A DNA stretch of 63,847 nucleotides from GCA-016699975 sp964420045 (GCA_964420045.1 CAYQPQ010000003.1:1-63847), one strand, 5' to 3'. Positions 17,683 to 26,890 are shown, numbered from the stretch's first letter. Notes: generated from the sequence alone by a model not told the origin. Translations and numbers: made by a program.

Positions 17683-18129
17683 ATGCAGACGAAGGTGGTG
17701 TTTATACAGACAGTGGATGGCATCGCGAAAGCGGGCGATGTTCGAATTGTTTCGGCGGGATATGCGCGGAATTTCCTGTTTCCGAAAGAACTTGCCGAAC
17801 CGGGGACGGAGCAGGCGCTTCGCGCCGCTGAGATGCGCCGAGCAAAAGAGGCAAAACGGGAGAATGATTTGCTTGCCAAAGTAAAAGAGGAGTCACAGGC
17901 GCTGCGCGAGCGAGAGGTTCGTATTGCCGTGAAGGAGAAAGATGGCGTCATGTTCGGATCGGTTACGGCGAAAGATATCGTCAAGGCGCTCGAGAAAGAC
18001 GGTGTCGTCGTTTCAGAGAGACACATTGTTTTGCCGAAACCGCTCAAGACGCTTGGCGAACATGAATTGACTGCCGATTTTGGTCATGGTATATCGGTGC
18101 CGTTTGTGGTACTCTTAAAAGGTGAGTAG
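17683..18129 (+). CDS. rplI: 50S ribosomal protein L9
   Basis: 148 residues, the normal L9 length. The N-terminal globular signature is plain: GDVRIVSAGYARNFLFPKEL. A long charged connecting helix follows (about 45-78), then the C-terminal domain with FGSVTAKDIVKAL and the IVLPKPLKTLGEHEL strand. L9 binds 23S rRNA at the L1 side. The protein is missing from some CPR genomes, so its presence is informative. It follows tRNA-Val closely and probably shares its promoter. ATG 17683 follows CTT. Confidence 0.95.
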   Translation: MQTKVVFIQTVDGIAKAGDVRIVSAGYARNFLFPKELAEPGTEQALRAAEMRRAKEAKRENDLLAKVKEESQALREREVRIAVKEKDGVMFGSVTAKDIVKALEKDGVVVSERHIVLPKPLKTLGEHELTADFGHGISVPFVVLLKGE

Positions 18130-18162
18130 AAAAAGGATAAGTACCTTTCAGGACAGGTAGGG

Positions 18163-18192
18163 GAGTCGCTTCAAAAAGCGGCTCTCTGTCTT
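18163..18192 (+). terminator. Probable terminator after rplI
   Basis: GAGTCGCT and AGCGGCTC form an eight-pair stem (one G-T) with a short A-rich loop, followed by a weak T-containing run, TCTGTCTTT. The tail is poor, so termination may be partial. Confidence 0.4.
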
Positions 18193-18219
18193 TATGAAAA
18201 GAAAGAAGCGAATATTTTT

Positions 18220-18249
18220 TTGAAGCGCTGAATTGGCGTTTCGCATAAT
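18220..18249 (+). promoter_or_regulatory. Promoter of pyrG
   Basis: -35 TTGAAG, 18-base spacer, -10 CATAAT. The predicted start is near 18256, which leaves room for GGAG at 18262-18265 before the ATG at 18271. Confidence 0.5.
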
Positions 18250-18270
18250 CCGGTAATGATTGGAGTCTCT

Positions 18271-19929
18271 ATGGCAAAGCTAGAGAAAAAACGAACACGA
18301 TTTATTTTCGTGGTGGGAGGTGTGATGAGTGGCGTGGGAAAGGGCATAGCTTCTTCGTCCATCGGAAGAATTCTTGAATCGCGCGGCTTTAATGTAACGG
18401 CGCTCAAAATCGATCCGTATATAAATGTTGATGCCGGTACGATGAGTCCGACCGAGCATGGAGAGGTGTTCGTGCTCCAAGACGGATATGAAACCGATCA
18501 GGACATGGGCAATTACGAACGCTTCCTGGGGAAGAGTCTCTCGCGAGAGAATTACATGACGACAGGGAGTGTCTATCAATCAGTGATCAATCGTGAGCGG
18601 AATTTGAAATACAATGGCGCTTGTGTCGAAGTGGTGCCACATATTCCATTGGAAGTGATTTCCCGCATCAAGCGCGCCGCAGCAAATGACGAAGCGGATA
18701 TTGCCATCATAGAAATCGGCGGAACTATCGGGGAATATCAGAATATCCTCTTTCTCGAAGCGGCGCGCATGATGAAAATCCACCATCCGGAAGACGTGCT
18801 GTTTGTGCTCGTGAGTTATTTGCCTGTTCCTAACAAGATAGGCGAGATGAAAACAAAACCGACGCAGTATGCCGCGCGGACACTCAATGGCGCCGGTATT
18901 CAGCCAGATATTATTATTGCTCGAAGTGACCATTCGCTGGATGAGAAGCGCAAGGAGAAGATTGCTGTTTTTTGCAATGTAAAGAAAGAAGATGTCGTGA
19001 GCGCGCCGGATGTCGAGAGTATCTACGATGTTCCGGTCAATTTTGAGAAAGACAACCTCAGCACACTCATTCTCAAGAAGCTCGGACTGCGAGCGAAAAT
19101 GAAAGACATGAAACAGTGGAACGGCCTTGTTTCTCGTATTCACGGTCTTGAGGAAACTGTCAAAATTGGCATTGTTGGGAAGTACTTTAAAACAGGGGAC
19201 TTTGTCTTATCCGATGTGTATATTAGTGTCATAGAAGCGATCAAGCATGCTGCCTATTCACTTCGTCGCAAACCGATCATCGAGTGGCTCGAGAGCAGTA
19301 CCTATGAAAGCGATCCCTCGTCTCTTCGGGAACTTTCGAATTATGATGGCATTCTCATTCCCGGAGGTTTCGGCTCGCGCGGTATTGAAGGGAAGATTTC
19401 CGCCATTGGGTACTGTCGTGAGAAGAAGATTCCCTACTTCGGACTGTGCTATGGTATGCAGCTTGCCGTTGTCGAGTATGCGAGAAATGTTGCCGGTCTT
19501 GAAGGTGCCAACACGGTGGAAATCGACGAACGTACACCGAATCCCGTTATTGATATTATGCCGGAGCAAAAGGAACGATTGAAGAAAAAAGAATACGGCG
19601 CCACCATGCGCCTGGGTGCTTATCCGGCAACGTTGAAAAAAGAAACCATTGCACGGAACGCCTATGGTCGGAAAGATATATCCGAGCGGCATCGTCACCG
19701 ATACGAGGTAAATCCCGAATATGTTGAACAATTGGAAAGGGCGGGTCTTGTGTTCTCCGGCACCTCGCCGGACGGCACGCTGATGGAAATCGCCGAAATC
19801 CCTCGCGAAAAACACCCGTTCTTTCTGGGTACGCAGTTTCACCCGGAATTCCAATCCGCGCCGCTCAATCCCCATCCGCTCTTCGTCGAATTCCTCAAAG
19901 CAAGCATCTCGGCATCGGGGAAGAACTAA
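18271..19929 (+). CDS. pyrG: CTP synthase
   Basis: 552 residues. Makes CTP from UTP, ATP and glutamine. The N-terminal amidoligase domain has GGVMSGVGKG (P-loop), KIDPYINVDAGTMSP and ETDQDMGNYERF. The C-terminal class I glutaminase has PGGFGSRG, the nucleophile in FGLCYGMQ (Cys about 392) and GTQFHPEF with the catalytic His and Glu. All catalytic residues are present and the length is normal. I chose ATG 18271 because GGAG stands six bases before it; ATG 18256 is in frame but has no such site. It is a stand-alone unit ahead of ruvX. Confidence 0.96.
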   Translation: MAKLEKKRTRFIFVVGGVMSGVGKGIASSSIGRILESRGFNVTALKIDPYINVDAGTMSPTEHGEVFVLQDGYETDQDMGNYERFLGKSLSRENYMTTGSVYQSVINRERNLKYNGACVEVVPHIPLEVISRIKRAAANDEADIAIIEIGGTIGEYQNILFLEAARMMKIHHPEDVLFVLVSYLPVPNKIGEMKTKPTQYAARTLNGAGIQPDIIIARSDHSLDEKRKEKIAVFCNVKKEDVVSAPDVESIYDVPVNFEKDNLSTLILKKLGLRAKMKDMKQWNGLVSRIHGLEETVKIGIVGKYFKTGDFVLSDVYISVIEAIKHAAYSLRRKPIIEWLESSTYESDPSSLRELSNYDGILIPGGFGSRGIEGKISAIGYCREKKIPYFGLCYGMQLAVVEYARNVAGLEGANTVEIDERTPNPVIDIMPEQKERLKKKEYGATMRLGAYPATLKKETIARNAYGRKDISERHRHRYEVNPEYVEQLERAGLVFSGTSPDGTLMEIAEIPREKHPFFLGTQFHPEFQSAPLNPHPLFVEFLKASISASGKN

Positions 19930-19961
19930 GGGGACTATTCACAGTGTTATTTTCTCTGTAT

Positions 19962-20372
19962 ATGGAAACGTTCTCATATCTCGGAATTGATTGGGGCGAG
20001 AAAAAGGTGGGTGTGGCGATTGCTGATTCGGAGACGAAGATGGCATTCTCCCTTGCAACGTTCTCGAATGATGCCAAACTTCTCGATGCTTTGGGGGAAA
20101 TTATCAGGGCGCGAACGGTGCGAGATATCGTGATCGGCATTCCGTCGCATGTGAACCGTGAACGAGTGGAGTATGGCGGAGAGAAACTTGGCAAACGGCT
20201 TGCCGAACGATTTCAGGTAGCGATTTACTACGAAAACGAAATGTTCACGACCAAAATGGCGCGTGCCGAACTCATTGCGCGCGGCGTTCGAGGACATCTC
20301 GACGCTCAAGACGATCGCGAGGCCGCCCGGATTATTCTCGAGAGCTTTCTCGCGGGAAAGGGAACATTGTGA
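19962..20372 (+). CDS. ruvX: YqgF/RuvX-family RNase H-like protein (putative pre-16S rRNA nuclease / Holliday junction resolvase)
   Basis: 136 residues, the usual size. The RNase H-like fold is marked by YLGIDWGEKKVGVAIAD at the start, the IVIGIPSH strand and the C-terminal HLDAQDDREAARIILESFL with the conserved acidic residues. The frame is open up to about 19944, but ATG 19962 gives the family N-terminus and follows TAT. Usual DxG reads DWG. The family matures the 5' end of 16S rRNA in E. coli. It lies 32 bases after pyrG. Confidence 0.88.
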   Translation: METFSYLGIDWGEKKVGVAIADSETKMAFSLATFSNDAKLLDALGEIIRARTVRDIVIGIPSHVNRERVEYGGEKLGKRLAERFQVAIYYENEMFTTKMARAELIARGVRGHLDAQDDREAARIILESFLAGKGTL

Positions 20373-20393
20373 TACACTGAGAGTGTTCGGGGG

Positions 20394-20399
20394 TATAAT
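20394..20399 (+). promoter_or_regulatory. Consensus -10 element before the GT2 gene
   Basis: A perfect TATAAT lies 20 bases before ATG 20420. No convincing -35 is seen: GATACA lies 17 bases upstream and matches only half the consensus. Confidence 0.4.
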
Positions 20400-20419
20400 T
20401 TCTCTTCCCTTTATTTTCT

Positions 20420-21211
20420 ATGGAATCACAGCCTTTTGTCTCGGTCATCATTCCGGCATACAAAGAAGGTGACCGTATCGGGACAACGCTTTTGGAAATC
20501 GGCAAGTACTTCAAACAAAAAGATCTTCCCTATGAAATTCTCGTTGTGGTGGACGGATCACCGGACAATACGGCGGAAATCGCCAGGAACTACGCGCTCC
20601 ACGTCGACAATATCCGCGTGATCGACAATCCGGAAAATCATGGAAAAGGATATGTGGTGCGACAAGGGCTTCTCGCGGCAAAAGGAGAATACCGGCTTTT
20701 TATGGATGCGGACGGTTCGACGGCGATTACGCATCTCGAGACATTTCTTCCGGCGATAACCGAGGAAGGGAATGATGTCGTGATCGGATCGCGCGATATC
20801 GAGGGCGCATTTGTGCAGGTGCATCAGCCTCGGTATCGGGAAATCATGGGCGATATGGGCAATTGGGCGATTCGCATTGTCTTGGGACTATGGTCGTATC
20901 CGGATACGCAGTGTGGATTTAAGATGCTTTCAGCACGGGCGGCGGAGGCGATAGCGAGCCGCATGGTGGTGGATCGATTCGGTTTTGATTACGAGCTTAT
21001 TATCTTGGCACACAAGCTCGGATTCAAGGTGAAACAATTGCCGGTTCGATGGCTCAATGAAGAGGGCTCGACAGTGGGCGGGCTCTTCGGACCGAATGGC
21101 TTTTTGCAGGTGCTCATTGATCTTTTCAAGACAAAGTGGCGGCTTGTGATCGGCGCCTACCGACTCGGCGAGTATGTTCCGGAAGAGAAGAAAGCGGAGG
21201 CTAGTCGCTAG
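20420..21211 (+). CDS. GT2 glycosyltransferase, dolichyl-phosphate beta-glucosyltransferase (ALG5)-like
   Basis: 263 residues without C-terminal TM helices. Motifs: VSVIIPAYKEGDRI, VVDGSPDNT, NHGKGYVVRQGL, FMDADGST with the DxD, and VIGSRDIEGA. The DTQCGFKML segment and the overall pattern fit the ALG5/DPM subgroup that makes polyprenyl-phosphate sugars. It is therefore a second possible supplier of lipid-linked donors for the GT-C enzymes in this window. It stands between ruvX and galT, which handles UDP-hexoses. ATG 20420 follows TTTCT. Confidence 0.85.
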   Translation: MESQPFVSVIIPAYKEGDRIGTTLLEIGKYFKQKDLPYEILVVVDGSPDNTAEIARNYALHVDNIRVIDNPENHGKGYVVRQGLLAAKGEYRLFMDADGSTAITHLETFLPAITEEGNDVVIGSRDIEGAFVQVHQPRYREIMGDMGNWAIRIVLGLWSYPDTQCGFKMLSARAAEAIASRMVVDRFGFDYELIILAHKLGFKVKQLPVRWLNEEGSTVGGLFGPNGFLQVLIDLFKTKWRLVIGAYRLGEYVPEEKKAEASR

Positions 21212-21338
21212 ATGGATACGTATTGCTTGCGAGAAGATGCTTTTTGGCATGGTATCGGTTCTTTCTTTGAAGTGAGTAGTGTGTTGGGCGCTGCTTTTGT
21301 GAGATGTTCGGTACAAGTGAATCCTATAAAACAAAACT

Positions 21339-22382
21339 GTGAACGAAAGTTCTCAAAAAGGATCTGAAAAAGAATCGTCTGCTCAGATATCACCCGTGTC
21401 CGAGTTGCGGCAGGATATCGTGACCGGGGACTGGGTGGTTATTGCAACGGGGCGCTCCAAACGTCCGGATGAGTTTGCGCATCACGATCATGAGTCGAGT
21501 GATGTTGGAATCGAGCATTGCCCCTTTGAAAATCCCGAAGCAACCGGACAAGAAAAAGACGTCTTGATCTATACCTCGGGAGACAGCCATTGGACGCTCC
21601 GAGTCTTCCCGAATAAATACCCGGCATTTTCGCGCGGCAAAGTGCCTCGCCAAATCGGCGAAGGGCCGTATTTCTCGATGACGGGATCGGGCTATCATGA
21701 AGTGATCGTGACACGCGATCATTATAACCAACTGGCCACGATGGAGTCATGGCAGGTGGCGGAAGTGCTCGATGCGTATCAAGATCGATATCTCTCGCTC
21801 ATGAAGAAAAAGAGCGTGAACTATATTCAGATATTTCACAATCACGGCAAAGCTTCCGGCGCCTCTCTCCCGCACCCACATTCGCAGCTCATGGCAATAC
21901 CGGTCGTTTCGCCCTATATTCAGTTGGAGTTGAAAGGCGCGGAGGCGTATTTTCGGAGCACGCGCAAGAAAGTGTATTCCGTAATGGCTGAATACGAGCG
22001 CGAAATAAAGACTCGCATGGTGTATGAAAACGATCTCTTTATTGCCTTTTGCCCCTATGCGTCTCGCGCGGCATTCGAAGTGTGGGTGATGCCGAAAAAA
22101 TCCTCGCCGTACTTTGAACGAATAAACGATGAGGAGAAGCTTCTTGCGGGAGAAGCGCTTCGTGCGGCGCTCTTCTCAATCTATCGCGGACTTGGCGATC
22201 CGTCGTACAACTTTTACCTTCATACCGCACCATGCGACGGGCGAGACTATCCGCACTACGGCTGGCACATCGAGATTCTTCCGAAGACGTCCGTTTGGGC
22301 GGGATTCGAACTCTCAACTGGCATTGAAGTCTCTTCCCTTGAGCCGGAAAGGGCTGCGGAATATTTGCGAGGGCAACTCTAG
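21339..22382 (+). CDS. galT: Galactose-1-phosphate uridylyltransferase-like protein (HIT superfamily)
   Basis: 347 residues, close to the GalT norm. The active-site HPHSQ (HPHxQ) lies at about 178-182, after FHNHGKASGASL; the second half has YPHYGWHIEILP, typical of GalT. The N-terminal ELRQDIVTGDWVVIATGR block and the FPNKYPAF segment also fit. The enzyme exchanges UMP between UDP-glucose and galactose-1-phosphate, though relatives use other nucleotides, so the exact substrates are open. The start is GTG 21339, about nine bases after a TATAAA. The first 20 residues are poorly conserved. It precedes the glycolytic genes by 51 bases. Confidence 0.88.
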   Translation: MNESSQKGSEKESSAQISPVSELRQDIVTGDWVVIATGRSKRPDEFAHHDHESSDVGIEHCPFENPEATGQEKDVLIYTSGDSHWTLRVFPNKYPAFSRGKVPRQIGEGPYFSMTGSGYHEVIVTRDHYNQLATMESWQVAEVLDAYQDRYLSLMKKKSVNYIQIFHNHGKASGASLPHPHSQLMAIPVVSPYIQLELKGAEAYFRSTRKKVYSVMAEYEREIKTRMVYENDLFIAFCPYASRAAFEVWVMPKKSSPYFERINDEEKLLAGEALRAALFSIYRGLGDPSYNFYLHTAPCDGRDYPHYGWHIEILPKTSVWAGFELSTGIEVSSLEPERAAEYLRGQL

Positions 22383-22433
22383 TTTCTTGAGAATCACCGA
22401 GTTCCGTTTAATTGAGAGTATAAGGATTGCTTA

Positions 22434-23222
22434 ATGCGTCGTATGCGATACGTAGTTGCCAATTTGAAGATGAAGCTCGTCTCGAAAGAGGAGAATTTGG
22501 AATATCTCGCAACGCTCTCGGAGACGATGAAAGGGTGGAAAGGGGATGATGTCAGGGTTATAGTGTGTCCATCGTTTCCGTTTTTGGGTGAATTCAACAA
22601 GAAACTTCCAAAGCGGGTAGCTCTTGGTGCGCAGGATGTCGCATCGGATGATGTTGGAGCCTTTACCGGAGACGTATCGCCAAAGTCTCTGACTGACTTT
22701 GGTGTGACCTATACACTTGTTGGACACAGCGAACGGCGAGAATTTCACGGTGAGTCGGATATACTTCTTGGAAAGAAACTCATCACATCTCTGCGGAATG
22801 GTATGCAACCGATATTCTGTGTAGGGGAAACCTCAGTAGAACGTTCGACGGGAAAAACATTTTCGGTGATACGTCGACAAATTGAGTCGGCATGCGGCGA
22901 TATTTCTTCCGAGGAAATAAAACGTGTTATCATGGCGTATGAACCGAGGTGGGCAATCGGTGCGGAACAAACACCTTCGTCAAATGAAATCTTAGAGGTG
23001 ATTATTGCTATCAGACGGACACTGGTGGAAATGTTCACTCGCGATACTGCGGATGCACTCCCGATTCTCTACGGCGGATCGGTATCGGCAGATCGAGTGA
23101 GTGATGTTCTTCGTACCTCGGGACTCGCCGGCGTGCTCATTGGTCGGGAGGGTCTTGTGCCAAGGGAAATTGTCAGGCTTTCAGAGATGCTGTTGCGTAA
23201 TTCAGTAAAGGAATCCGTATGA
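22434..23222 (+). CDS. tpiA: Triose-phosphate isomerase
   Basis: 262 residues. Interconverts dihydroxyacetone phosphate and glyceraldehyde-3-phosphate. Catalytic residues are visible: Asn and Lys in ANLKM, His in VGHSERR (about 97) and Glu in AYEPRWAIG (about 168). Phosphate-gripping ILYGGSV is present near the C-terminus. Usual ANWKMN reads ANLKMK. ATG 22434 and ATG 22443 are both possible; the second follows CGT. A TATAAG element lies ten bases before 22434. The stop overlaps the start of fba (ATGA). Confidence 0.96.
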   Translation: MRRMRYVVANLKMKLVSKEENLEYLATLSETMKGWKGDDVRVIVCPSFPFLGEFNKKLPKRVALGAQDVASDDVGAFTGDVSPKSLTDFGVTYTLVGHSERREFHGESDILLGKKLITSLRNGMQPIFCVGETSVERSTGKTFSVIRRQIESACGDISSEEIKRVIMAYEPRWAIGAEQTPSSNEILEVIIAIRRTLVEMFTRDTADALPILYGGSVSADRVSDVLRTSGLAGVLIGREGLVPREIVRLSEMLLRNSVKESV

Positions 23223-24148
23223 TAGCAAGTGTAAAAGATATTCTCACAAAGGCGCAGGAGGGAAAATACGCGGTCGGTGCGTTTAATACCGTGAATCTCG
23301 AGACGACACACGCCATTCTCCATGCGGCATCCGAACTTCGGTCGCCGGTTATCGTGCAAATGACGGAAAAGACTCTGGATTATGCCGGAGGACGGGCGAT
23401 TTATCATCTCGTGCGCGATTTGGCGGAGTGTTACTATCCGAATATTCCCGTAGGCATTCATCTCGATCACGGCAAGAGCTATGAATTAGTGGAACGGGCA
23501 GTTGATATTGGCTTCACATCGGTCATGTATGATGGATCTCGCAAGAAATATGTCGACAACGCTGCGATGACGAAGCGGGTTGTGGATCTCTGCCAAAGCC
23601 GCGACGTATGCGTGCAAGGTGAGCTCGGCAGCGTGCCCTATATCGGCGAAGCGTCAACGCAAACAATTATATGGGAAGAATACATGACGGATCCGGAAGA
23701 AGCGTGTCGATTTGTCGAGGAAACGGGCATTGATACGCTGGCTATTGCAATAGGGAATGCGCACGGATTTTTCCCAGAGCGTCCCGAACCGGATTATGCC
23801 CGTCTCGAGAAGTTGCGACGGTGCGTTCGAGTGCCGATTGTGCTGCATGGCGCATCGGATTGGGATGGTGATCGAGTCTCGAAGGTTATTGGGCTCGGCG
23901 TATCGTGTTTTAACGTCGATACTGCGATTCGATTGAGCTTCCTGAGTCAACTCTCTCAGACGCTTGCCGGCGGCGACGAGACAGACATTCGGAAAGCACT
24001 CGGCGCGGCGCGAAGGAGTGCTGAGGCGGCGGTATGGAAGAAGATTGAGTCGTTTGGTTCAGCTGGGAAAGCAGAGGGGGTGGGGAAAAAACCGAAAAGC
24101 GACGATGTCCGACTGGATGCAGACGTGGAGAATGTCAAAGGAGAATAA
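23219..24148 (+). CDS. fba: Class II fructose-bisphosphate aldolase
   Basis: 309 residues. Zinc-dependent cleavage of fructose-1,6-bisphosphate. Motifs: VGAFNTVNLET, the zinc site HLDHG, SVMYDGS, the IGNAHG loop, LHGASDW and NVDTAIRLSF. The arrangement is that of class II aldolases, although relatives such as tagatose-bisphosphate aldolase share it. The last 30 residues are basic and poorly conserved. Translation is coupled to tpiA by an ATGA overlap, and gap follows 19 bases later. Confidence 0.94.
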   Translation: MIASVKDILTKAQEGKYAVGAFNTVNLETTHAILHAASELRSPVIVQMTEKTLDYAGGRAIYHLVRDLAECYYPNIPVGIHLDHGKSYELVERAVDIGFTSVMYDGSRKKYVDNAAMTKRVVDLCQSRDVCVQGELGSVPYIGEASTQTIIWEEYMTDPEEACRFVEETGIDTLAIAIGNAHGFFPERPEPDYARLEKLRRCVRVPIVLHGASDWDGDRVSKVIGLGVSCFNVDTAIRLSFLSQLSQTLAGGDETDIRKALGAARRSAEAAVWKKIESFGSAGKAEGVGKKPKSDDVRLDADVENVKGE

Positions 24149-24167
24149 ACAGGATAATGAAATTCTT

Positions 24168-25157
24168 ATGAAACGAGTTGCTATTAACGGGTTTGGACGA
24201 ATCGGGCGAACAGCATTCCGTATTTTGACAGAACGAGATGGCGTGGAAGTGGTTGCCATCAATGATCTTACCGATGCGGAAACGCTCGCTCACTTACTGA
24301 AACACGATACGGCGTACCGGGCATTTAACCGAGAAATTTCGTCAAAAGAAAGTGTGATTTTAGTTGACGGCAAGGAAATCCCCGTGCTGTCTGAGCCTGA
24401 TCCGGAGAAACTTCCGTGGGGAGATATGCATGTGGACGTGGTGCTCGAGTGTACGGGACGATTTGTGAAGGGCGATGCCGCCGGGAAACACATAACCGCA
24501 GGCGCGCAGAAAGTGATTCTCTCGGCGCCGGGAAAGGGAAGTGATATCCCGATGTATCTTATGGGTGTGAATGACGAGGTCTATCAAGGCGAACGCATCA
24601 TATCGAATGCGTCGTGCACGACGAATTGTCTTGCGCCGGTGGCACAGGTGATGCAGCAGACATTCGGTATCGAAAAGGCGATGATGACGACCGTGCACTC
24701 ATATACCGCCGATCAAAATTTGCAGGACGGGCCGCACAAAGATTTGCGCCGAGCGCGCGCGGCGGCGCAGAATATTGTGCCAACTACGACGGGCGCGGCG
24801 ATTGCTATCGGGGAAGTAGTGCCGGAAATACGCGGGAAATTCGACGGTTTGGCGATACGCGTGCCAACGTCAGTCGTGTCGCTTACGGATTTTACTTTTG
24901 TGCTCGGTCGCGACGTGACCGAAGAAGAGGTGAATGCGGCGCTCGAAGTGGCATCCAAATCCGATCGCTTCAAAGGCATTCTCGAGGTGACGAATGAGCC
25001 ATTGGTTTCCTCTGACTTCATCGGCAATCCGGCATCGTCAACCGTGGACCTTTCGCTTACCAAGGTGGTTGGCGGCAACCTCGTCAAGGTGGTTGCCTGG
25101 TATGACAATGAGTGGGGCTATTCCGAGCGGCTCGTTGATATGGCAATGATGGTATAG
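24168..25157 (+). CDS. gap: Glyceraldehyde-3-phosphate dehydrogenase, type I
   Basis: 329 residues. Oxidises glyceraldehyde-3-phosphate with NAD(P) and phosphate. VAINGFGRIGRTAF starts the Rossmann fold; SNASCTTNCLAP holds the catalytic Cys (about 149); HSYTADQ holds the catalytic His; the C-terminus has WYDNEWGYSERL. The frame is open back to 23964 inside fba, but ATG 24168 after CTT gives the exact family start. It completes a triose block tpiA-fba-gap with tight spacing. Asp in INDL after the second strand fits NAD preference. Confidence 0.96.
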   Translation: MKRVAINGFGRIGRTAFRILTERDGVEVVAINDLTDAETLAHLLKHDTAYRAFNREISSKESVILVDGKEIPVLSEPDPEKLPWGDMHVDVVLECTGRFVKGDAAGKHITAGAQKVILSAPGKGSDIPMYLMGVNDEVYQGERIISNASCTTNCLAPVAQVMQQTFGIEKAMMTTVHSYTADQNLQDGPHKDLRRARAAAQNIVPTTTGAAIAIGEVVPEIRGKFDGLAIRVPTSVVSLTDFTFVLGRDVTEEEVNAALEVASKSDRFKGILEVTNEPLVSSDFIGNPASSTVDLSLTKVVGGNLVKVVAWYDNEWGYSERLVDMAMMV

Positions 25158-25217
25158 CGACAAAAAGTTTACCTTGGTGTAGCAAGTGATTGTCTGAAAA
25201 AAACAAAAAGATTTCGT

Positions 25218-26816
25218 ATGTACGATATCATTATAAAAAACGGGGCGGTGCTCGATGGGACGGGCGCGCGCGAGTTTGCGAGCGATATCGGTATCAAAGA
25301 GGGAATAATTGCGACGGTTGGTAATTTGAATGGCGAACACGCCGAGAGAGTTATTGATGCCAAAGGTTTGTATGTCGCGCCCGGTTTTGTGGATATCAAT
25401 AATCATTCCGATACGTATTGGCAGATATTTCTGAATCCCGATCTCGAGAGTCTCGTCCGGCAGGGGATTACGACAATTGTTGGCGGGAATTGCGGATCGT
25501 CTCTCGCGCCGCTCGCCGATCAATCCATGCTGCAGTCTATTCAGAAATGGACGGATATTCGGAATCTCAACCTCAACTGGCTGTCGACGAAAGAATTTCT
25601 TGAGGAAGTGGAGCGACGCGAACTCTCGGTGAATTTCGCGACGCTTTTGGGACACGGAACGCTTCGACGCGGATTTGTGCACGATGAGTCGAGACCGCTT
25701 CGAGCCGCGGAGCTTGCCGGTATGGAAAAGATGCTCAAGCAATCAATGCGCGAAGGATCACTTGGCATGTCATTGGGACTCGCCTATGTGCACGGACGGC
25801 ACGCAACGGAACACGAGCTTTCGACACTCGCAGCGGTAGTCGGGAAGTATGGCGGATTTTGTACGGCACACCTTCGAAGTGAAGGGAAAGAGCTCTCGGA
25901 GGCGGTTGCCGAGGCGATTGCTATGGCGAAAAGCTCCGGAGTGCGTCTCCATATATCGCATCTCAAGGCGGTTGGGAAACGATATTGGGAGTTTATGGAG
26001 CGCGCACTCTATCTTCTGGATGCGTCCGACTCAGAAGGCGTTGACGTTTCGTTTGATATATACCCCTATCGATCGACCGCGACGGTGCTCTACACGATCC
26101 TTCCTACGTGGATAACCGACGGCGGAAAGAAAATGATGTTTGAGCGGTTGCGCAATCCCGCTATTCGAGCCGAAGCGATTCGCGATCTCAAAGAGGAACA
26201 TATCGACTACTCTTCGGCGGTACTTTCGCTCTCGTCGCTCAACAAAATGATTACGCGCACAAATGTGCTCGAGATGGCGCATGCACAGGGCAAGACGCCG
26301 GAAGATGTCATTTTCGATGTGCTTCTCGCATCGGATGATCGCGCGATCGTGTCGCTCGACGCGCTTTCGGAAGAAAATATCGAGAAGGGACTCCGACATC
26401 CGTTTTCCATTGTGAGTACCAATGGCACGGGATACCCGGCGAATTACTCGGGAACGGGCGAGTCTATTCATCCGCGCTGCTTTGGAACATTCCCGCGTGT
26501 GCTCTTCCGCTATGTTCGCGAGCGAAAACTGCTCGGTTGGGAAGAAGCGATTCACAAGATGACCGGAAAACCAGCGGCAAAGGCTGGTCTGCAGAAGCGC
26601 GGCACAATTGCAATTGGGAATCATGCCGATATCGTCGTGATCAATCCGAATGAAGTCGAGGATCATGCGACATCGGAGAATCCCTATCAGTATCCGTCGG
26701 GCATTCCGTTTGTTGTTGTCAACGGAAAGATAGCAGTCGATGCCGGAGAGTATATGGGAAACCGAGCCGGAACCGTTCTGCGCCGTGAAGGCAGCTTTCT
26801 GGAACGATTTTGGTAG
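25218..26816 (+). CDS. N-acyl-D-amino-acid deacylase (D-aminoacylase)-like amidohydrolase
   Basis: 532 residues. The amidohydrolase barrel is clear: IIIKNGAVLDGTG, the VAPGFVDINNHSD entry, VGGNCGSSLAPL with the metal-ligand Cys, LGHGTLRRG, TAHLRSEG, and RLHISHLKAVG with a His ligand. The C-terminal half has TGKPAAKAGL and GNHADIVVINP. In D-aminoacylases the first metal motif is HxH; here it is Asn-Asn-His, so the first His is missing. The family frees D-amino acids from N-acyl derivatives, which could fit wall recycling, but the change makes the substrate uncertain. It follows gap by 60 bases and ends before a terminator. Confidence 0.82.
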   Translation: MYDIIIKNGAVLDGTGAREFASDIGIKEGIIATVGNLNGEHAERVIDAKGLYVAPGFVDINNHSDTYWQIFLNPDLESLVRQGITTIVGGNCGSSLAPLADQSMLQSIQKWTDIRNLNLNWLSTKEFLEEVERRELSVNFATLLGHGTLRRGFVHDESRPLRAAELAGMEKMLKQSMREGSLGMSLGLAYVHGRHATEHELSTLAAVVGKYGGFCTAHLRSEGKELSEAVAEAIAMAKSSGVRLHISHLKAVGKRYWEFMERALYLLDASDSEGVDVSFDIYPYRSTATVLYTILPTWITDGGKKMMFERLRNPAIRAEAIRDLKEEHIDYSSAVLSLSSLNKMITRTNVLEMAHAQGKTPEDVIFDVLLASDDRAIVSLDALSEENIEKGLRHPFSIVSTNGTGYPANYSGTGESIHPRCFGTFPRVLFRYVRERKLLGWEEAIHKMTGKPAAKAGLQKRGTIAIGNHADIVVINPNEVEDHATSENPYQYPSGIPFVVVNGKIAVDAGEYMGNRAGTVLRREGSFLERFW

Positions 26817-26847
26817 CAGGGAAACCTATATGAATCGCAATGAGTAG

Positions 26848-26880
26848 AAGGGTCTTTCATTTGACCCTTTTGTCATTTTG
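26848..26880 (+). terminator. Terminator after the D-aminoacylase-like gene
   Basis: AAGGGTC and GACCCTT form a seven-pair stem around an eight-base loop, followed by TTGTCATTTT. Confidence 0.6.
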
Positions 26881-26890
26881 AAGCGCCAGC

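Noticed and set aside
24132..24167. Upstream ATG for gap (MSKENKQ...)
   Set aside because: It would add 12 residues before the exact family start MKRVAINGFGRIGR and overlaps the end of fba.
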